The translations under genes were made by a program, and so were the position numbers. A stretch of 64,000 nt of DNA from positions 915,220 to 979,219 of the forward strand of contig NZ_RCZC01000002.1 in NCBI RefSeq assembly GCF_006439055.1. The letters run 5' to 3'. This document shows positions 38,271 through 47,419 of the stretch, in pieces (position 1 is the first letter of the stretch; every line of letters starts with the position of its first letter). The notes below the pieces were generated by a model, which was not told the DNA's origin, did no database searches, and worked only from the letters and a program-made list of their open reading frames with translations. The stretch comes from Sphingomonas glacialis (lineage in GTDB: Bacteria > Pseudomonadota > Alphaproteobacteria > Sphingomonadales > Sphingomonadaceae).

Positions 38271-38834
38271 TCAGTCCGCGCGGCGGACGTAGGTCTGCTC
38301 GTACACATCGACAACGATCCGCGTTCCCGCACCGATATGCGGCGGCACCATCACGCGCACGCCGTTCTCGAGGATCGCCGGCTTGTACGACGAAGAAGCG
38401 GTCTGCCCCTTCACCACGGCATCGGCCTCGACGATCATCGCCTCGATCGTGTCGGGGAGCTGCACCGAGATCGGGCGCTCTTCCCACAGCTCCATCACGA
38501 CATCCATGCCGTCCTGCAGGAACGCCGCGGCGTCGCCGAGAATGCCCGCGTCGAGCGTGATCTGCTCGTAATTGATCTTGTCCATGAAGGTCAGCGTCTC
38601 GCCCTCGCGGAACAGATACTGGAAATCGACCGTATCGAGCCGAACCTTTTCGACGCTTTCGGCCGAACGGAAGCGGACATTGGTCTTGCGGCCGTCGATG
38701 AGATTCTTCATCTCGACCTGCATATAGGCTCCGCCCTTGCCCGGCTGGGTATGCTGGATCTTGACGGTCTTCCAGATACCGCCTTCATATTCCAGGATAT
38801 TGCCGGGACGAATTTCGACCGCGTTGATCTTCAT
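38271..38834 (-). CDS. efp: Elongation factor P
   Basis: A 187-residue translation factor that rescues ribosomes stalled at polyproline. The N-terminal KOW-like domain has [20 protein letters not shown]; its lysine in PGKGG aligns with the residue that is beta-lysylated in E. coli EF-P. The OB domains contain [12 protein letters not shown] and [21 protein letters not shown] chose ATG 38834 ([11 protein letters not shown]), the usual family start. No epmA or epmB gene is visible nearby, so whether the lysine is modified cannot be told. Confidence 0.98.
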   Translation of the reverse strand: MKINAVEIRPGNILEYEGGIWKTVKIQHTQPGKGGAYMQVEMKNLIDGRKTNVRFRSAESVEKVRLDTVDFQYLFREGETLTFMDKINYEQITLDAGILGDAAAFLQDGMDVVMELWEERPISVQLPDTIEAMIVEADAVVKGQTASSSYKPAILENGVRVMVPPHIGAGTRIVVDVYEQTYVRRAD

Positions 38835-38891
38835 GGGGGAGCCTGTAGTTGGAAAGAGCCAAGCGCACGGCACGCCGCGCGGACGTGCGCC

Positions 38892-39506
38892 TTAGCGGGG
38901 CAAGGGCTTTCCGGCAAGATAGGGGTAAGGATCGACGTCCACCCCTTCGTACCAATGCTGGTCGGGCGTGGTGTGGGTCAGGCCGAAATGCAGGTGGAAA
39001 TTGCCAGCCCCGGCATTGCCGGTGTCGCCGACATAGCCGAGCACATCACCGACCTTGACCGACTGGCCTTCGTGCAGCCCGGGCGCATAGCCGCTGAGAT
39101 GCGCGTAATAATAGATCCAGTTCCTGGCGGGCGAACGGACATACACGGTCGTGCCGCCTGCTGCGCTGGTCCACAGCTTTTCGACCGTACCGGGCGCGGC
39201 GGCGGAAACAGGGGTGTTGGCGGGCGCAGCCAAATCGGCGCCGTGATGTTCGCGCAAGCCATTCTCGCGCGGATCACCCCAGGAGTCGCGGATATCCTGC
39301 CGCCGCATGCCGCTGATCGGGACCGCAAGCACTGCCCCCTCCCCCAGCGCCACCGCGCCCGCCGCTGGCTGAGGCGTAACGCCGGGAGATGGCGCGACGC
39401 TGCCGCCGATCCGGCGCGAGGCCTCGGGCAACACGGCGAGCAACGCGATCCACGCTGCCGCCATGATCGCCAGCGAGATCAGGATGAAACGCGCAACCCG
39501 GCTCAC
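38892..39506 (-). CDS. M23 family metallopeptidase (LytM-type)
   Basis: A 204-residue cell-wall peptidase. An N-terminal hydrophobic segment (about 7-27) anchors or exports it. The LytM core lies in residues about 90-190 with zinc ligands in HHGADLAAP (His and Asp) and HLHFGLTH (the HxH motif), so it looks catalytically complete. Its substrate would be peptide bonds in peptidoglycan. GTG 39506 starts four bases after the stop of the L,D-transpeptidase gene, so the two are probably co-transcribed, with efp after 57 bases. Confidence 0.92.
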   Translation of the reverse strand: MSRVARFILISLAIMAAAWIALLAVLPEASRRIGGSVAPSPGVTPQPAAGAVALGEGAVLAVPISGMRRQDIRDSWGDPRENGLREHHGADLAAPANTPVSAAAPGTVEKLWTSAAGGTTVYVRSPARNWIYYYAHLSGYAPGLHEGQSVKVGDVLGYVGDTGNAGAGNFHLHFGLTHTTPDQHWYEGVDVDPYPYLAGKPLPR

Positions 39507-39510
39507 GCGG

Positions 39511-40527
39511 TCACTTCTCGAAAACGGCCGGCGTGCCGGGCTTGACCATCATCGCGAGCCGCGCGGCATCCCAGTTTGTCAGGCGGATACAGCCATGGCT
39601 CTCGGCCCGGCCGATCGTCTCGGGCGACGGCGTACCGTGGATGCCATAATGCTCCTTGGACAGATCGAGCCACACCACGCCGACCGGACCGTTCGGCCCG
39701 GGCGGGAGCAAGGCGGCCTTCGCGCTGCCCTTGGCATCCCAGAACAGCTTGGGATTATAGTGGAACGGCGGGTTGTACGACGGGCCGTTGATCTTCCACG
39801 TGCCGATCGGCAGCGGATCATGCTCGCTGCCCATCGTCGCCATGAACTGCGCGACGAGCTTGCCGTCCTTGTCGAGCACGCGGAGCACTTCGCGCGACTT
39901 GCTGACCACGATCTTCGCGCCCGCCGGCTGCGTCGAATCGACGTTGAGCGAGGCGAGCGTCTGGCGCCACTTCTCGGGCAGTTTCGGATTGTACGCCATC
40001 GACGTGGCGATCGCGTTGGGGACGACGATCTTGCTACCGGCCTTGAGCGGCGTGCTCGGGCTATTGAGCTCGACCAGCACCGCCGGCGTGGTGTGGAACA
40101 TCTCGCCGAGCTTCTCCACCGCGTTGCGATAGCCGAGCTGCGGCAGCTTCGCCTGAAGTGCCGGGTTCTTCGGCAGCGGGTTGGTGTACGGGCCCGCGAG
40201 CATCTCCGGCGTCAGCGTGACCGTCACGGTCGGACGCCATTTGCGGTCGGGATAGAGCGCTTGCAGCGTCGCGCGATCCATCGTGCCGCTTTGCGGCAGG
40301 CCGCGCGTTTCCTGGAACCCCTTCAAGGCGGCGACGAGCGACTTGCCCTGGCGGCCATCGAGCACACCCGGCGAGAAACCGAGATGATCGAGGATCACCT
40401 GGACATGCAGCGTGGACGGATCGAGCACATTTGCCGTCGTCGCAGTTTTGGTTCCGGGCGCGGCAGCGGCGATCAGCCCAAAGGAGGCTATCGCCAGACA
40501 GGCCGTTCCGGCCACCATTTTCCGCAT
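39511..40527 (-). CDS. L,D-transpeptidase (YkuD domain) with peptidoglycan-binding region
   Basis: A 338-residue periplasmic enzyme that makes 3-3 cross-links in peptidoglycan or attaches proteins to it. It has a signal peptide (about 1-24). A peptidoglycan-binding domain includes LDHLGFSPGVLDGRQGKSLV (about 50-69). The YkuD catalytic domain contains HGTPSPETIGRAESHGCIRL with the active cysteine in SHGCIR (near residue 312). Its start is divergent from a MepK-like peptidase gene and is followed by the M23 peptidase. The group suggests joint work on wall cross-links. Confidence 0.95.
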   Translation of the reverse strand: MRKMVAGTACLAIASFGLIAAAAPGTKTATTANVLDPSTLHVQVILDHLGFSPGVLDGRQGKSLVAALKGFQETRGLPQSGTMDRATLQALYPDRKWRPTVTVTLTPEMLAGPYTNPLPKNPALQAKLPQLGYRNAVEKLGEMFHTTPAVLVELNSPSTPLKAGSKIVVPNAIATSMAYNPKLPEKWRQTLASLNVDSTQPAGAKIVVSKSREVLRVLDKDGKLVAQFMATMGSEHDPLPIGTWKINGPSYNPPFHYNPKLFWDAKGSAKAALLPPGPNGPVGVVWLDLSKEHYGIHGTPSPETIGRAESHGCIRLTNWDAARLAMMVKPGTPAVFEK

Positions 40528-40606
40528 TACGCTCGGCTCCTACATATTCACTATGCAGACAACGACTTGCGACACGCTTGTGTCCGACAAAATACGCGAC
40601 CCCGAA

Positions 40607-41152
40607 ATGAAACTTTCGCGGCGGGGCCTGATCGGCGGCGTCCTCGCTGGCGGGGCAGCCCTCGCCTTCCCGCTTCCCGCAATGGCGGTCGGGACCGAAT
40701 GGCGCCTGGCGATCCGCAACGTCCATACCAATGAGAGCGTCGACGCCCTCTTCGCGCGCAACGGCGCGTTCGTTCCCGCAGGGCTCGCCGAGCTCAACCA
40801 CGGCCTGCGCGACTGGCGTACCGGCCAGGCGACCATAATGGACCGCCGGTTGCTGGCACTCCTCGTGCGGCTGCGCGACAAGCTCGAATTGACCGGCCGC
40901 ACCAAGATCGACCTGATCTCGGGCTATCGCTCGCCCGCCACCAACGCCTCATTGCGCGCCAAGGGCGGCGCGCATACCGGTGTCGGGAGCCAGAGCCAGC
41001 ACATGCTGGGCAAGGCGACCGACATCAAGGTCGCGGGCGTGCGGCTCGACCGGCTGCATGGCGCGGCGCTCGCGCTGGGTGGCGGCGGCGTGGGATATTA
41101 TCCGCGCGACGGATTCGTGCATGTCGATACCGGGCGCGTGCGGCACTGGTGA
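40607..41152 (+). CDS. MepK/YcbK-like murein peptidase (DUF882, M15 superfamily)
   Basis: A 181-residue exported protein. LSRRGLIGGVLAGGAAL at the N-terminus is a twin-arginine signal, so it is probably Tat-exported. The domain has ISGYRSPATNASLRAKGG, SQSQHMLGKATDIKV and VGYYPRDGFVHVDTG, which together hold the zinc-binding His, Asp and His of the YcbK/MepK group. E. coli MepK cleaves 3-3 cross-links, the product of L,D-transpeptidases, and here the gene is divergent from an L,D-transpeptidase. I chose ATG 40607, where the Tat signal begins; ATG 40553 is a possible alternative and neither has a strong ribosome site. Confidence 0.88.
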   Translation: MKLSRRGLIGGVLAGGAALAFPLPAMAVGTEWRLAIRNVHTNESVDALFARNGAFVPAGLAELNHGLRDWRTGQATIMDRRLLALLVRLRDKLELTGRTKIDLISGYRSPATNASLRAKGGAHTGVGSQSQHMLGKATDIKVAGVRLDRLHGAALALGGGGVGYYPRDGFVHVDTGRVRHW

Positions 41153-41153
41153 G

Positions 41154-41426
41154 TTAGGGGTAATCCTGCCGGGTGTGCAGGACGGCGATGATCGTGATCA
41201 CCTCATTGTGAACACGGTAGACCACGATATAATTCGGGTGGACAACGGCTTCACGCGTCTCTGGAATGCGTCCAGCCCGGTGCATGAACGGATGTGACAC
41301 CAGCAACTCGACCGATCGCTGGATGAGAGCGTCAAGTCGTTCGGCAGCCGCAGGATTACGCTTGGCGATATAATCGACGATCGAGTCAAAGTCTCTCTGC
41401 GCCTTAGCGCGCCAGACGAGCCGCAT
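41154..41426 (-). CDS. ParE/RelE-type toxin
   Basis: A 90-residue protein of the RelE/ParE superfamily. It begins with RLVWRAKAQRDFDSIVDYIA and ends with strands carrying HPNYIVVYRVHNEVITIIAVLHTRQDYP-type sequence, the family pattern with the final arginine. Such toxins cleave ribosome-bound mRNA (RelE) or poison gyrase (ParE). The ParE side is favoured by the DYIAKRNPAAAERL start, but sequence alone does not decide. Its start overlaps the end of the upstream antitoxin gene by 23 bases, and the gene is convergent with the MepK-like gene. Confidence 0.9.
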   Translation of the reverse strand: MRLVWRAKAQRDFDSIVDYIAKRNPAAAERLDALIQRSVELLVSHPFMHRAGRIPETREAVVHPNYIVVYRVHNEVITIIAVLHTRQDYP

Positions 41427-41598
41427 CTGCCTTGTGCTTTTCGATGATCGCCCGAGCCCCTGCCATCACAACGTCATGCGGAACGTCGGGTTCGGTCGAG
41501 TCCAGCGCTTCCTGCACCTTCGCCCGAAACCAGACGTCGTACGCCTCGGCCTCCTCGGTGGTGGCGAATTCGGACTCGATCGGAGACAGCTTGGCCAT
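41404..41598 (-). CDS. Antitoxin of the ParD/RelB-like pair
   Basis: A 64-residue, acidic, helical protein directly before the ParE/RelE-type toxin and overlapping it by 23 bases. It reads MAKLSPIESEFATTEEAEAY and ends with helix AIIEKHKADAARLAR. Partner position, size and overlap are typical of type II antitoxins, whose C-terminal part wraps the toxin. The N-terminal half lacks an obvious ribbon-helix-helix signature, so the DNA-binding class is uncertain. ATG 41598 is the likely start. Confidence 0.85.
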   Translation of the reverse strand: MAKLSPIESEFATTEEAEAYDVWFRAKVQEALDSTEPDVPHDVVMAGARAIIEKHKADAARLAR

Positions 41599-41630
41599 GA
41601 CCAGGCCATAGCACAAACGCGCCCGAGTCT

Positions 41631-42329
41631 CTACCCGGCGAGCACCGCCGCGAAGGCCTGAACCGCCGCCGCCTCGTCCCCGCCCCATACCGCGCTCGAT
41701 ACGGCGAGGAAGTCCGCGCCGGCCGCGACGAGCGGCGCGGCATTGGCCGGCGTGATCCCCCCGATCGCAACGCAGGGGATTTCGAACACCGTCGTCCACC
41801 AACTCAGCAGCACCGGATCGGCGACATGCTCGGTCACCTTGGTCGTCGTCGGATAGAAGGCGCCGAACGCGACATAATCCGCCCCCGCCTCGCCCGCTTC
41901 CATCGCAAGGTGGCGGCTGTCGTGGCACGACACGCCGATCTGCGCGGTCGGCCCCAGCTCGGCGCGCGCCTCGCGCGGGTCGCCGTCTTCCTGCCCGAGA
42001 TGCACGCCATCGGCGCCGAGCCGCTTGGCAAGCGAGATGCTGTCGTTGACGATGAAGGCGACGTCGGCATCGGCACAAATCCGCTGCAGCGGATCGGCCA
42101 GCGCGGCGGCGAGGTGCTGATCGACGTCCTTGACGCGAAACTGGAACGCCGCGACCGGGCCGGCGTCGAGCGCGCGCTTGAGCCGGTCGGCGAACCCGCC
42201 GGTGACATCGAGCGGCGAGACGAGATAGAGTTGGCACGGCGGCCGCCGGATGTCGCGCGTGAAGCGTGCGGCGAAATTGGGGTCGAGCGGGCCGAGCGGG
42301 TCTTCGCCGCGTGCGTCTTCAATATCCAT
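41631..42329 (-). CDS. thiE: Thiamine phosphate synthase
   Basis: A 232-residue TIM-barrel enzyme that joins hydroxymethylpyrimidine diphosphate and thiazole phosphate to thiamine phosphate. Motifs: [38 protein letters not shown] with the conserved [29 protein letters not shown] and [20 protein letters not shown]. The first 30 residues before CQLYLVSP are an unusual charged extension. ATG 42329 overlaps the stop of the upstream membrane-protein gene by eleven bases. No TPP riboswitch is evident in the operon start region. Confidence 0.94.
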   Translation of the reverse strand: MDIEDARGEDPLGPLDPNFAARFTRDIRRPPCQLYLVSPLDVTGGFADRLKRALDAGPVAAFQFRVKDVDQHLAAALADPLQRICADADVAFIVNDSISLAKRLGADGVHLGQEDGDPREARAELGPTAQIGVSCHDSRHLAMEAGEAGADYVAFGAFYPTTTKVTEHVADPVLLSWWTTVFEIPCVAIGGITPANAAPLVAAGADFLAVSSAVWGGDEAAAVQAFAAVLAG

Positions 42330-42801
42330 CGCGCGGCGATAGCGCCGCGATCGCGGCATGGAAAGCCACGGGATCATCGAGCTTGTGTGCGACCGCGTGG
42401 AGCCGGCGCCCGCGGCGCAGTTCGATCGGCGGGTCGAGATCGACCAATACGCTCGGCCAGCTCGCCAGCGCCAGGTTGAGCACGCCGCGCTGCTTGATCG
42501 CCGCGGCATCCCAGCTGGCACGCAAGCCCGCGATCTGCGCGACGGGGATCGCTACCGATCGGAGCGACCCAGCGCGCATCGTCAGCAGGCCGTCGACCAG
42601 CGTCACCGGCAAGCGCCGGAACGATCGGAGCAGGCCGATCAGCGCGATCACCAGCGAAGCATCGAGCACGCCGACGATGAGCGCCGCCCACCAACCGAGC
42701 CAGGCGACGACGACGAGATGCACCACCAGGATCTCGACGATCGCGATGCCGAGCAGAACGCCTATCATCGGAGCCAGGCTACGATGATAGGCGAATTCCA
42801 C
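42319..42801 (-). CDS. Small membrane protein with PH-like C-terminal region
   Basis: A 160-residue protein with two adjacent hydrophobic segments, about 12-32 and 36-60, followed by a beta-rich soluble part ([48 protein letters not shown]). This resembles the bacterial PH-like domains attached to membrane hairpins. Function is unknown. GTG 42801 lies three bases beyond the aldolase stop and could be used by coupling; ATG 42768 is an alternative. It overlaps thiE, so aldolase, membrane protein and thiE form one operon. Confidence 0.75.
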   Translation of the reverse strand: MEFAYHRSLAPMIGVLLGIAIVEILVVHLVVVAWLGWWAALIVGVLDASLVIALIGLLRSFRRLPVTLVDGLLTMRAGSLRSVAIPVAQIAGLRASWDAAAIKQRGVLNLALASWPSVLVDLDPPIELRRGRRLHAVAHKLDDPVAFHAAIAALSPRDGY

Positions 42802-42803
42802 GG

Positions 42804-43712
42804 CTATTCTTCGTTCTTGTAGATCGCGATGATCTTGCCGAGCATCTCGAGCGCTTCCTCGCGCGGGCGCTGGAAGGTGTTGCGCCCGATGATCGAGCCG
42901 TTGCCGCCGCCGTCGCGAATGTCGCGCGCGTCCTGATAGACCGCGTCGGCGCCCTTGGCTGCGCCGCCGGAGAAGACCACCACGCGGCGTCCGGCGAAGC
43001 TCGACTGGACGACATGCTTGACGCGGTCCGCCTGGTTCGACCAGTCGGTGCCCTCGTACAGCGGCTTGGCCTCTTTCTGCTCGATATGATCGCTCGGCAG
43101 CTTGACCTTGATGATGTGGGCGCCGAGCAACGCCGCAATGTGCGCCGCATAGGCGCCGACGTCGAGCGCGAGCTCGCCCGACTTGGGCAGCACGCCGCCG
43201 CGCGGATACGACCAGATCACGGTGGCGATGCCGACCGACTTGGCTTCGGCCGACATTTCGCGGATCTGGCCGATCATCTCGAACAGGTCGTCCGAGCCCG
43301 GATAGATGGTGAAGCCGATCGCTGCGCAGCCGAGCCGCACCGCGTCCTCGACCGAGCCCGTCACCGCCTGGTTGGCGCCCTGCGCCCAGCTGTTCGAGCT
43401 GTTGACCTTGAGGATCGTCGGGACTTGGCCCGCAAAGGTCTGTGCGCCCGCCTCGATCATGCCGAGCGGTGCGGCAAAGGCCGAGAGGCCGGCGTCGACT
43501 GCGAGCTGCCAATGATAATGCGGGTCATACGCCGCCGGATTGACCGCGAAGCTGCGTGCCGGGCCGTGTTCGAAGCCCTGATCGACCGGAAGAATCACCA
43601 ACTTGCCCGTGCCGCCGAGCTTGCCATGCATCAGAATGCGCGCAAGATTCGCTTTGGTCGCAGGGCTATCCGACTCATATTTGTCGAGAATGGCTTGGAC
43701 TATTGGGGTCAT
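42804..43712 (-). CDS. Class I fructose-bisphosphate aldolase (DhnA/FbaB type)
   Basis: A 302-residue TIM-barrel aldolase that splits or forms fructose 1,6-bisphosphate through a lysine Schiff base. Features: LVILPVDQGFEHGPARSF near residue 38, TILKVNSSNSWAQGANQAV, VIWSYPRGGVLPKSG and VVFSGGAAKGADAVYQDARD, with GGGNGSIIGRNTFQRPREEA at the end. This is the archaeal-type class I family, not the zinc class II. GGAGAG precedes the ATG. It is in the same block as gap and pgk but separated from them by two plus-strand genes. Confidence 0.93.
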   Translation of the reverse strand: MTPIVQAILDKYESDSPATKANLARILMHGKLGGTGKLVILPVDQGFEHGPARSFAVNPAAYDPHYHWQLAVDAGLSAFAAPLGMIEAGAQTFAGQVPTILKVNSSNSWAQGANQAVTGSVEDAVRLGCAAIGFTIYPGSDDLFEMIGQIREMSAEAKSVGIATVIWSYPRGGVLPKSGELALDVGAYAAHIAALLGAHIIKVKLPSDHIEQKEAKPLYEGTDWSNQADRVKHVVQSSFAGRRVVVFSGGAAKGADAVYQDARDIRDGGGNGSIIGRNTFQRPREEALEMLGKIIAIYKNEE

Positions 43713-43846
43713 CGACAGCTCTCCAGTTGTGACTCTTTATGCGGCTGATAGTCAGCCTTGCATTGCACTGCAACGCAGCAATCTCGGGCCAGGTGATTGT
43801 GCCCTGCGCACTTGCCTTTTGCCGGCCCGCGCGCTTTCGCTGTGCG

Positions 43847-45055
43847 ATGAGCGATCCTGATACGCACGACCTGTCCCCTATCGTCACCGTGCTGATGGCG
43901 GTCGCCTGTGGCGCGATGGTCGCCAATCTCTATTATGCGCAGACGCTGATCGAGATCATCGGCCCCGACATCGGCCTGTCGCCAGCGGCGGCCGGCGGGA
44001 TCGTCACGCTGATCCAGCTCGGCTATGGGCTCGGCCTCGCTTTCATCGTGCCGCTGTCCGACCTGATCGAGAACAAGCGCCTGATCCTCATCGCCACCGC
44101 CGGCGCGGCGCTCGGCTGCATCGGCATCGCGATGGCGGAGGGGCCGCGCACGTTTCTGGTCGCGGCATCGATCATGGGGATCTGTTCGGTCGGCGCGCAG
44201 ATTCTCGTGCCGCTCGCGGCGAAACTGAGCAGCCAGGCGCGGCAAGGCCGTACGATCGGGCTCGTGATGAGCGGACTGCTGACCGGGATCATGCTCGCGC
44301 GGCCGATCGCGAGCTTCGTCGCCGGCGCTTTGGGATGGCGCGCGCTGTTCTTCTGCTCGGCTGGCGTCACTGCCCTGGTGGGGCTCGCCTTGCTGCTGAT
44401 GTTGCCGGTGCGGCGGCCCGAAAGCACGCTGCGCTATGCGGCGTTGCTCGCCTCGTCGTTCGAACTGCTACGGCGCTATCCCGCGCTGCGGCTGCGCGCG
44501 GCGTATCAGGCGCTGTTGTTCATCGCGTTCAACCTGTTCTGGACCGTGGCGCCGCTTGTCCTGACGCAGCGTTTCGGGCTGGGCGCGAACGGCGTTGCGT
44601 TGTTCGCGCTCGCCGGCGCGGGCGGCGCGCTCGCGGCGCCGATTGCCGGCTACTTCGCCGACAAGGGTCGCGCGCGGGCCACGACGCTGTTCGCGCTGTC
44701 GCTGCTCACCGTGTCGTTCGTCGCCGCCGATCTGGTCGTCGCGGCAAGCGCGCTGATCGCCTTCGCGGTGACCGCGGTGCTGATCGATGCAGCGGTCCAG
44801 CTCAACCAGATCTCGGGGCAACGCATCATCTTCGCGCTCGACAGCAGCGCGGGCGGACGGATCAACGCCGCGTACATGACGATCGTCTTCGTCTTCGGCG
44901 CGAGCGGATCGTTGATCGGCAGCGCGAGCTTCGCGGCGGGTGGGTGGTCGCTGTCGAGCCTGATCGGCGCGGCGATCGGCGGCGTAGCGCTGCTGCTCTA
45001 TCTGCTGTTCGACCGCCGTTCGACCCGCAGCGCGGAGCCTCGGCCCGCGGATTGA
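43847..45055 (+). CDS. MFS transporter
   Basis: A 402-residue major facilitator with twelve hydrophobic segments. It begins SPIVTVLMAVACGAMVANLY and has the family loop motif between helices 2 and 3 in degenerate form (PLSDLIENKRLI). The second half contains FADKGRARATTLFAL as the repeat of that motif. It resembles the drug-exporter-like group that includes Bcr/YdhP relatives, but the substrate is unknown. I chose ATG 43847; no strong ribosome site is seen, and an in-frame ATG 108 bases upstream would add non-conserved residues. It is divergent from the aldolase gene. Confidence 0.85.
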   Translation: MSDPDTHDLSPIVTVLMAVACGAMVANLYYAQTLIEIIGPDIGLSPAAAGGIVTLIQLGYGLGLAFIVPLSDLIENKRLILIATAGAALGCIGIAMAEGPRTFLVAASIMGICSVGAQILVPLAAKLSSQARQGRTIGLVMSGLLTGIMLARPIASFVAGALGWRALFFCSAGVTALVGLALLLMLPVRRPESTLRYAALLASSFELLRRYPALRLRAAYQALLFIAFNLFWTVAPLVLTQRFGLGANGVALFALAGAGGALAAPIAGYFADKGRARATTLFALSLLTVSFVAADLVVAASALIAFAVTAVLIDAAVQLNQISGQRIIFALDSSAGGRINAAYMTIVFVFGASGSLIGSASFAAGGWSLSSLIGAAIGGVALLLYLLFDRRSTRSAEPRPAD

Positions 45056-45102
45056 CGGCCCGCCGCATCCGCGACACTCTGCGGAGAAAGGGGGGCGCAA
45101 CG

Positions 45103-45609
45103 ATGCCGATCATATCGAAAGTCTCCGCCAGCCTGATGCTGGCGGCGGCGACAGTCTTGCTGCTCGGCGCGCGTGCGCCCCTGACTGTCGGGGAGCCTGC
45201 CCCGCCGTTCGAGCTGACGCTGATCGACGGCAGCAAGGTGTCTTCCGATCAGCTTCGCGGCCAGGTCGTCGTGCTCAATTTCTGGGCGACGTGGTGCGGA
45301 CCATGCAAGAAGGAGCTGCCGCTGCTGGACGCCTATTACGAGGCGCAGAAAAGCCACGGCCTCAAGGTCTTCGCGATCGCGACCGAGGATTCGCTCCAGC
45401 CCTACCAGCTGAAGAAACTGTTCGCAGTGATGCACATGCAGTCGGCGCGGCGGATCAAGGGGCCCTACGCCGCGATGGCGGGCGTGCCGACCAATTTCAT
45501 CATCGATCGCGCGGGGCGGCTGCGCTACGCCAAGGCGAACGCGTTCGAACTCGACGAGCTGAACACATTGCTCGTGCCACTGCTGCAGGAACCCGTGCCG
45601 GCAGGTTGA
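45103..45609 (+). CDS. TlpA-like thioredoxin-fold protein (redoxin)
   Basis: A 168-residue exported thiol-disulfide protein. The N-terminal hydrophobic stretch (about 8-25, LMLAAATVLLLGA) is a signal or anchor. The thioredoxin domain has VVLNFWATWCGPCKKELPLL with the CGPC active site near residue 65 and the cis-proline loop GVPTNFIID near 125. TlpA/ResA relatives reduce apocytochrome c or copper-site cysteines in the periplasm; the partner here is not known. GGAGAAAGGGGGG precedes the ATG. It follows the MFS gene by 47 bases and is convergent with pgk. Confidence 0.92.
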   Translation: MPIISKVSASLMLAAATVLLLGARAPLTVGEPAPPFELTLIDGSKVSSDQLRGQVVVLNFWATWCGPCKKELPLLDAYYEAQKSHGLKVFAIATEDSLQPYQLKKLFAVMHMQSARRIKGPYAAMAGVPTNFIIDRAGRLRYAKANAFELDELNTLLVPLLQEPVPAG

Positions 45610-45614
45610 GCCCC

Positions 45615-45669
45615 GACAATCCCCTTCCCCGGCCCCCTTCCCCGGCCTCTGCCGCGAAAGGGGATCGTC
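45615..45669. terminator. Inverted repeat between redoxin and pgk genes
   Basis: GACAATCCCCTT (45615-45626) faces AAGGGGATCGTC (45658-45669), pairing over twelve bases with one mismatch around a C-rich loop. It lies between convergent genes and may act as a bidirectional transcription stop, although no T-run is present. Confidence 0.4.
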
Positions 45670-45683
45670 AGTGTCATCGGGAC

Positions 45684-46874
45684 TTAGCGCGAAAGCGCAG
45701 CAACCCCCGGCAAGTCCTTGCCTTCCATCCATTCCAGGAACGCACCGCCCGCGGTCGAGACGAAGGTGAAGTCGTCCGCAGCACCCGCCTGGTTGAGCGC
45801 CGCGACGGTATCCCCGCCGCCAGCGACCGAGACGAGCGAACCGCTCTTGGTCAGCGCCGCAGCGGTCTTCGCCAGCGCGACCGTCGCCGTATCGAACGGC
45901 GGCGTCTCGAACGCGCCGAGCGGGCCGTTCCACACCAGGGTACGGCAGTTCTTGAGCACGTCGGCCAGCGCCTCGGTCGCCGCGGGCCCCACGTCGAGGA
46001 TCATCTCGTCGGCGGCGACTTCGTGGACATTGACGATGCGGACCGGCGGATTGGCGCGGAATTCCTTCGCCACCACGACGTCATAGGGCAGATGGATCGT
46101 GCAATTCGCCTGCTCGGCCGCTGCAAAGATCTCTTCAGCAGTGCCGGTAAGCTCATGCTCGCACAGGCTTTTTCCGACATCGACACCACGCGCCGCAAGG
46201 AATGTGTTGGCCATGCCGCCGCCGATGATCAGATGATCGACGCGCGCGACGAGGTGCTTGAGCACGTCGAGCTTGGTCGACACCTTGGCGCCGCCGACCA
46301 CGGCTGCGACGGGATGCTCGGGATTGCCGAGCGCCTTGTCGAGCGCGTCGAGTTCGGTCTCCATCGCGCGACCGGCGAACGCCGGGAGCAGATGCGCGAG
46401 CCCCTCGGTCGAGGCGTGCGCGCGGTGTGCCGCCGAGAAGGCATCGTTGACGTAGAAATCGCCGAGCGCGGCGAGCTCCGCCGCGAAGGCCGGGTCGTTC
46501 TTCTCTTCACCGGCGTTGAAGCGCGTATTCTCGAGGATCGCGACGTCGCCCGGCTGAAGGTTGGCCATCGCGTCGGCCGCGCCGTCATAATCGACGAACT
46601 GGACCGGGCGGCCGAGCACCGTCTCATACGGCTTGGTCAGCAACGCCAGCGACATGTCGGGATTGCGCATGCCCTTGGGCCGCCCGAAATGCGCGAGGAT
46701 CAGCACGATCGCGCCCTTGTCCGACAGTTCGGTCACCGTCGGCAAGGTTGCGCGGAAGCGCGTGTCATCGCTGACTTTTCCGTCGGCCATCGGCACGTTG
46801 AGGTCTTCGCGGACCAGCACGCGCTTGCCGCGCACGTCGCCCATGTCGTCGAGGGTCTTGAAAGCTCTTGTCAT
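45684..46874 (-). CDS. pgk: Phosphoglycerate kinase
   Basis: A 396-residue glycolytic/gluconeogenic kinase that moves phosphate between 1,3-bisphosphoglycerate and ADP. Motifs: [46 protein letters not shown], the hinge region [16 protein letters not shown] and the ATP loop [17 protein letters not shown]. Length is normal. I chose ATG 46874, which overlaps the MOSC stop as ATGA; a longer reading would run back through the MOSC gene. It is in one operon with gap and MOSC. Confidence 0.98.
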   Translation of the reverse strand: MTRAFKTLDDMGDVRGKRVLVREDLNVPMADGKVSDDTRFRATLPTVTELSDKGAIVLILAHFGRPKGMRNPDMSLALLTKPYETVLGRPVQFVDYDGAADAMANLQPGDVAILENTRFNAGEEKNDPAFAAELAALGDFYVNDAFSAAHRAHASTEGLAHLLPAFAGRAMETELDALDKALGNPEHPVAAVVGGAKVSTKLDVLKHLVARVDHLIIGGGMANTFLAARGVDVGKSLCEHELTGTAEEIFAAAEQANCTIHLPYDVVVAKEFRANPPVRIVNVHEVAADEMILDVGPAATEALADVLKNCRTLVWNGPLGAFETPPFDTATVALAKTAAALTKSGSLVSVAGGGDTVAALNQAGAADDFTFVSTAGGAFLEWMEGKDLPGVAALSR

Positions 46875-47419
46875 GGTTCCACCCTGATAGAATCGCCGAC
46901 GCGGATGATCCCGCCGACAAGAACACGCGAACAGGCGCCGCCGCGCCAATCGGGCAGCAGCGCCGCCTTGAGGCCCGGCGCGAGCGCTTCCATGCGCTCG
47001 CACGGATCGGTCTCGCGCGTGATGGTGAGGACGACATCGTCCCCGATCCGCAATTTGGTGCCGGCAATCTGTGGCAGATCAACGCCTTCGACGAGTAGGT
47101 TCGAACGCCGCTCGAACCACGGGAGGCTGTGCCCGACCTCGGCCATCGCGGCCTCCCAGTCGGCGCGCTCGAGCAAGGTCACTTGCCGCCGCCCCTTGCC
47201 GCCGGGCTTGATCGTCCCGCGGAAATCGCCGTGCAGACCGCCGTCGAGCGTGACCTCGACATGATCGATCGTCTCCATCGGCCCCTTGGGTCGGCCGTGG
47301 CGGGCGATACCCGCCAAAACCCCCGTCGCCCCGGCGAAGGCCGGGGCCGCTGCGGTATCGGGCGTAGAGCCCTCCAGCAGAGCGGCCCCGGCCTGCGCCG
47401 GGGCGACGGCGTCTTGCAT
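46871..47419 (-). CDS. MOSC-domain protein with repeat-encoded N-terminus
   Basis: A 182-residue MOSC (molybdenum cofactor sulfurase C-terminal-like) protein. The conserved region begins at [20 protein letters not shown] and includes [20 protein letters not shown] and [22 protein letters not shown] proteins act in molybdenum-cofactor-related sulfur transfer or N-hydroxylated substrate reduction. The first 33 residues (from [17 protein letters not shown] onward) come mostly from a palindromic element read in frame. The ATG at 47419 overlaps the gap stop as TGATG, and the MOSC stop overlaps the pgk start as ATGA. A later start within the frame, after the repeat, cannot be excluded. The tight position between gap and pgk is unusual; a link to glycolysis is unclear. 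Confidence 0.85.
   Translation of the reverse strand: MQDAVAPAQAGAALLEGSTPDTAAAPAFAGATGVLAGIARHGRPKGPMETIDHVEVTLDGGLHGDFRGTIKPGGKGRRQVTLLERADWEAAMAEVGHSLPWFERRSNLLVEGVDLPQIAGTKLRIGDDVVLTITRETDPCERMEALAPGLKAALLPDWRGGACSRVLVGGIIRVGDSIRVEP
47324..47408. repeat. CGTCGCCCCGG palindromic element, copy 3 (MOSC N-terminus)
   Basis: An 85-base copy with arms CGTCGCCCCGGCGAAGGCCG and GGCCTGCGCCGGGGCGACG type sequence. It lies eleven bases inside the MOSC gene and keeps the reading frame open. Confidence 0.93.

Noticed and set aside
41631..43846. A TPP riboswitch upstream of the thiE-containing operon
   Set aside because: No thi-box-like core was found before the aldolase gene or thiE.
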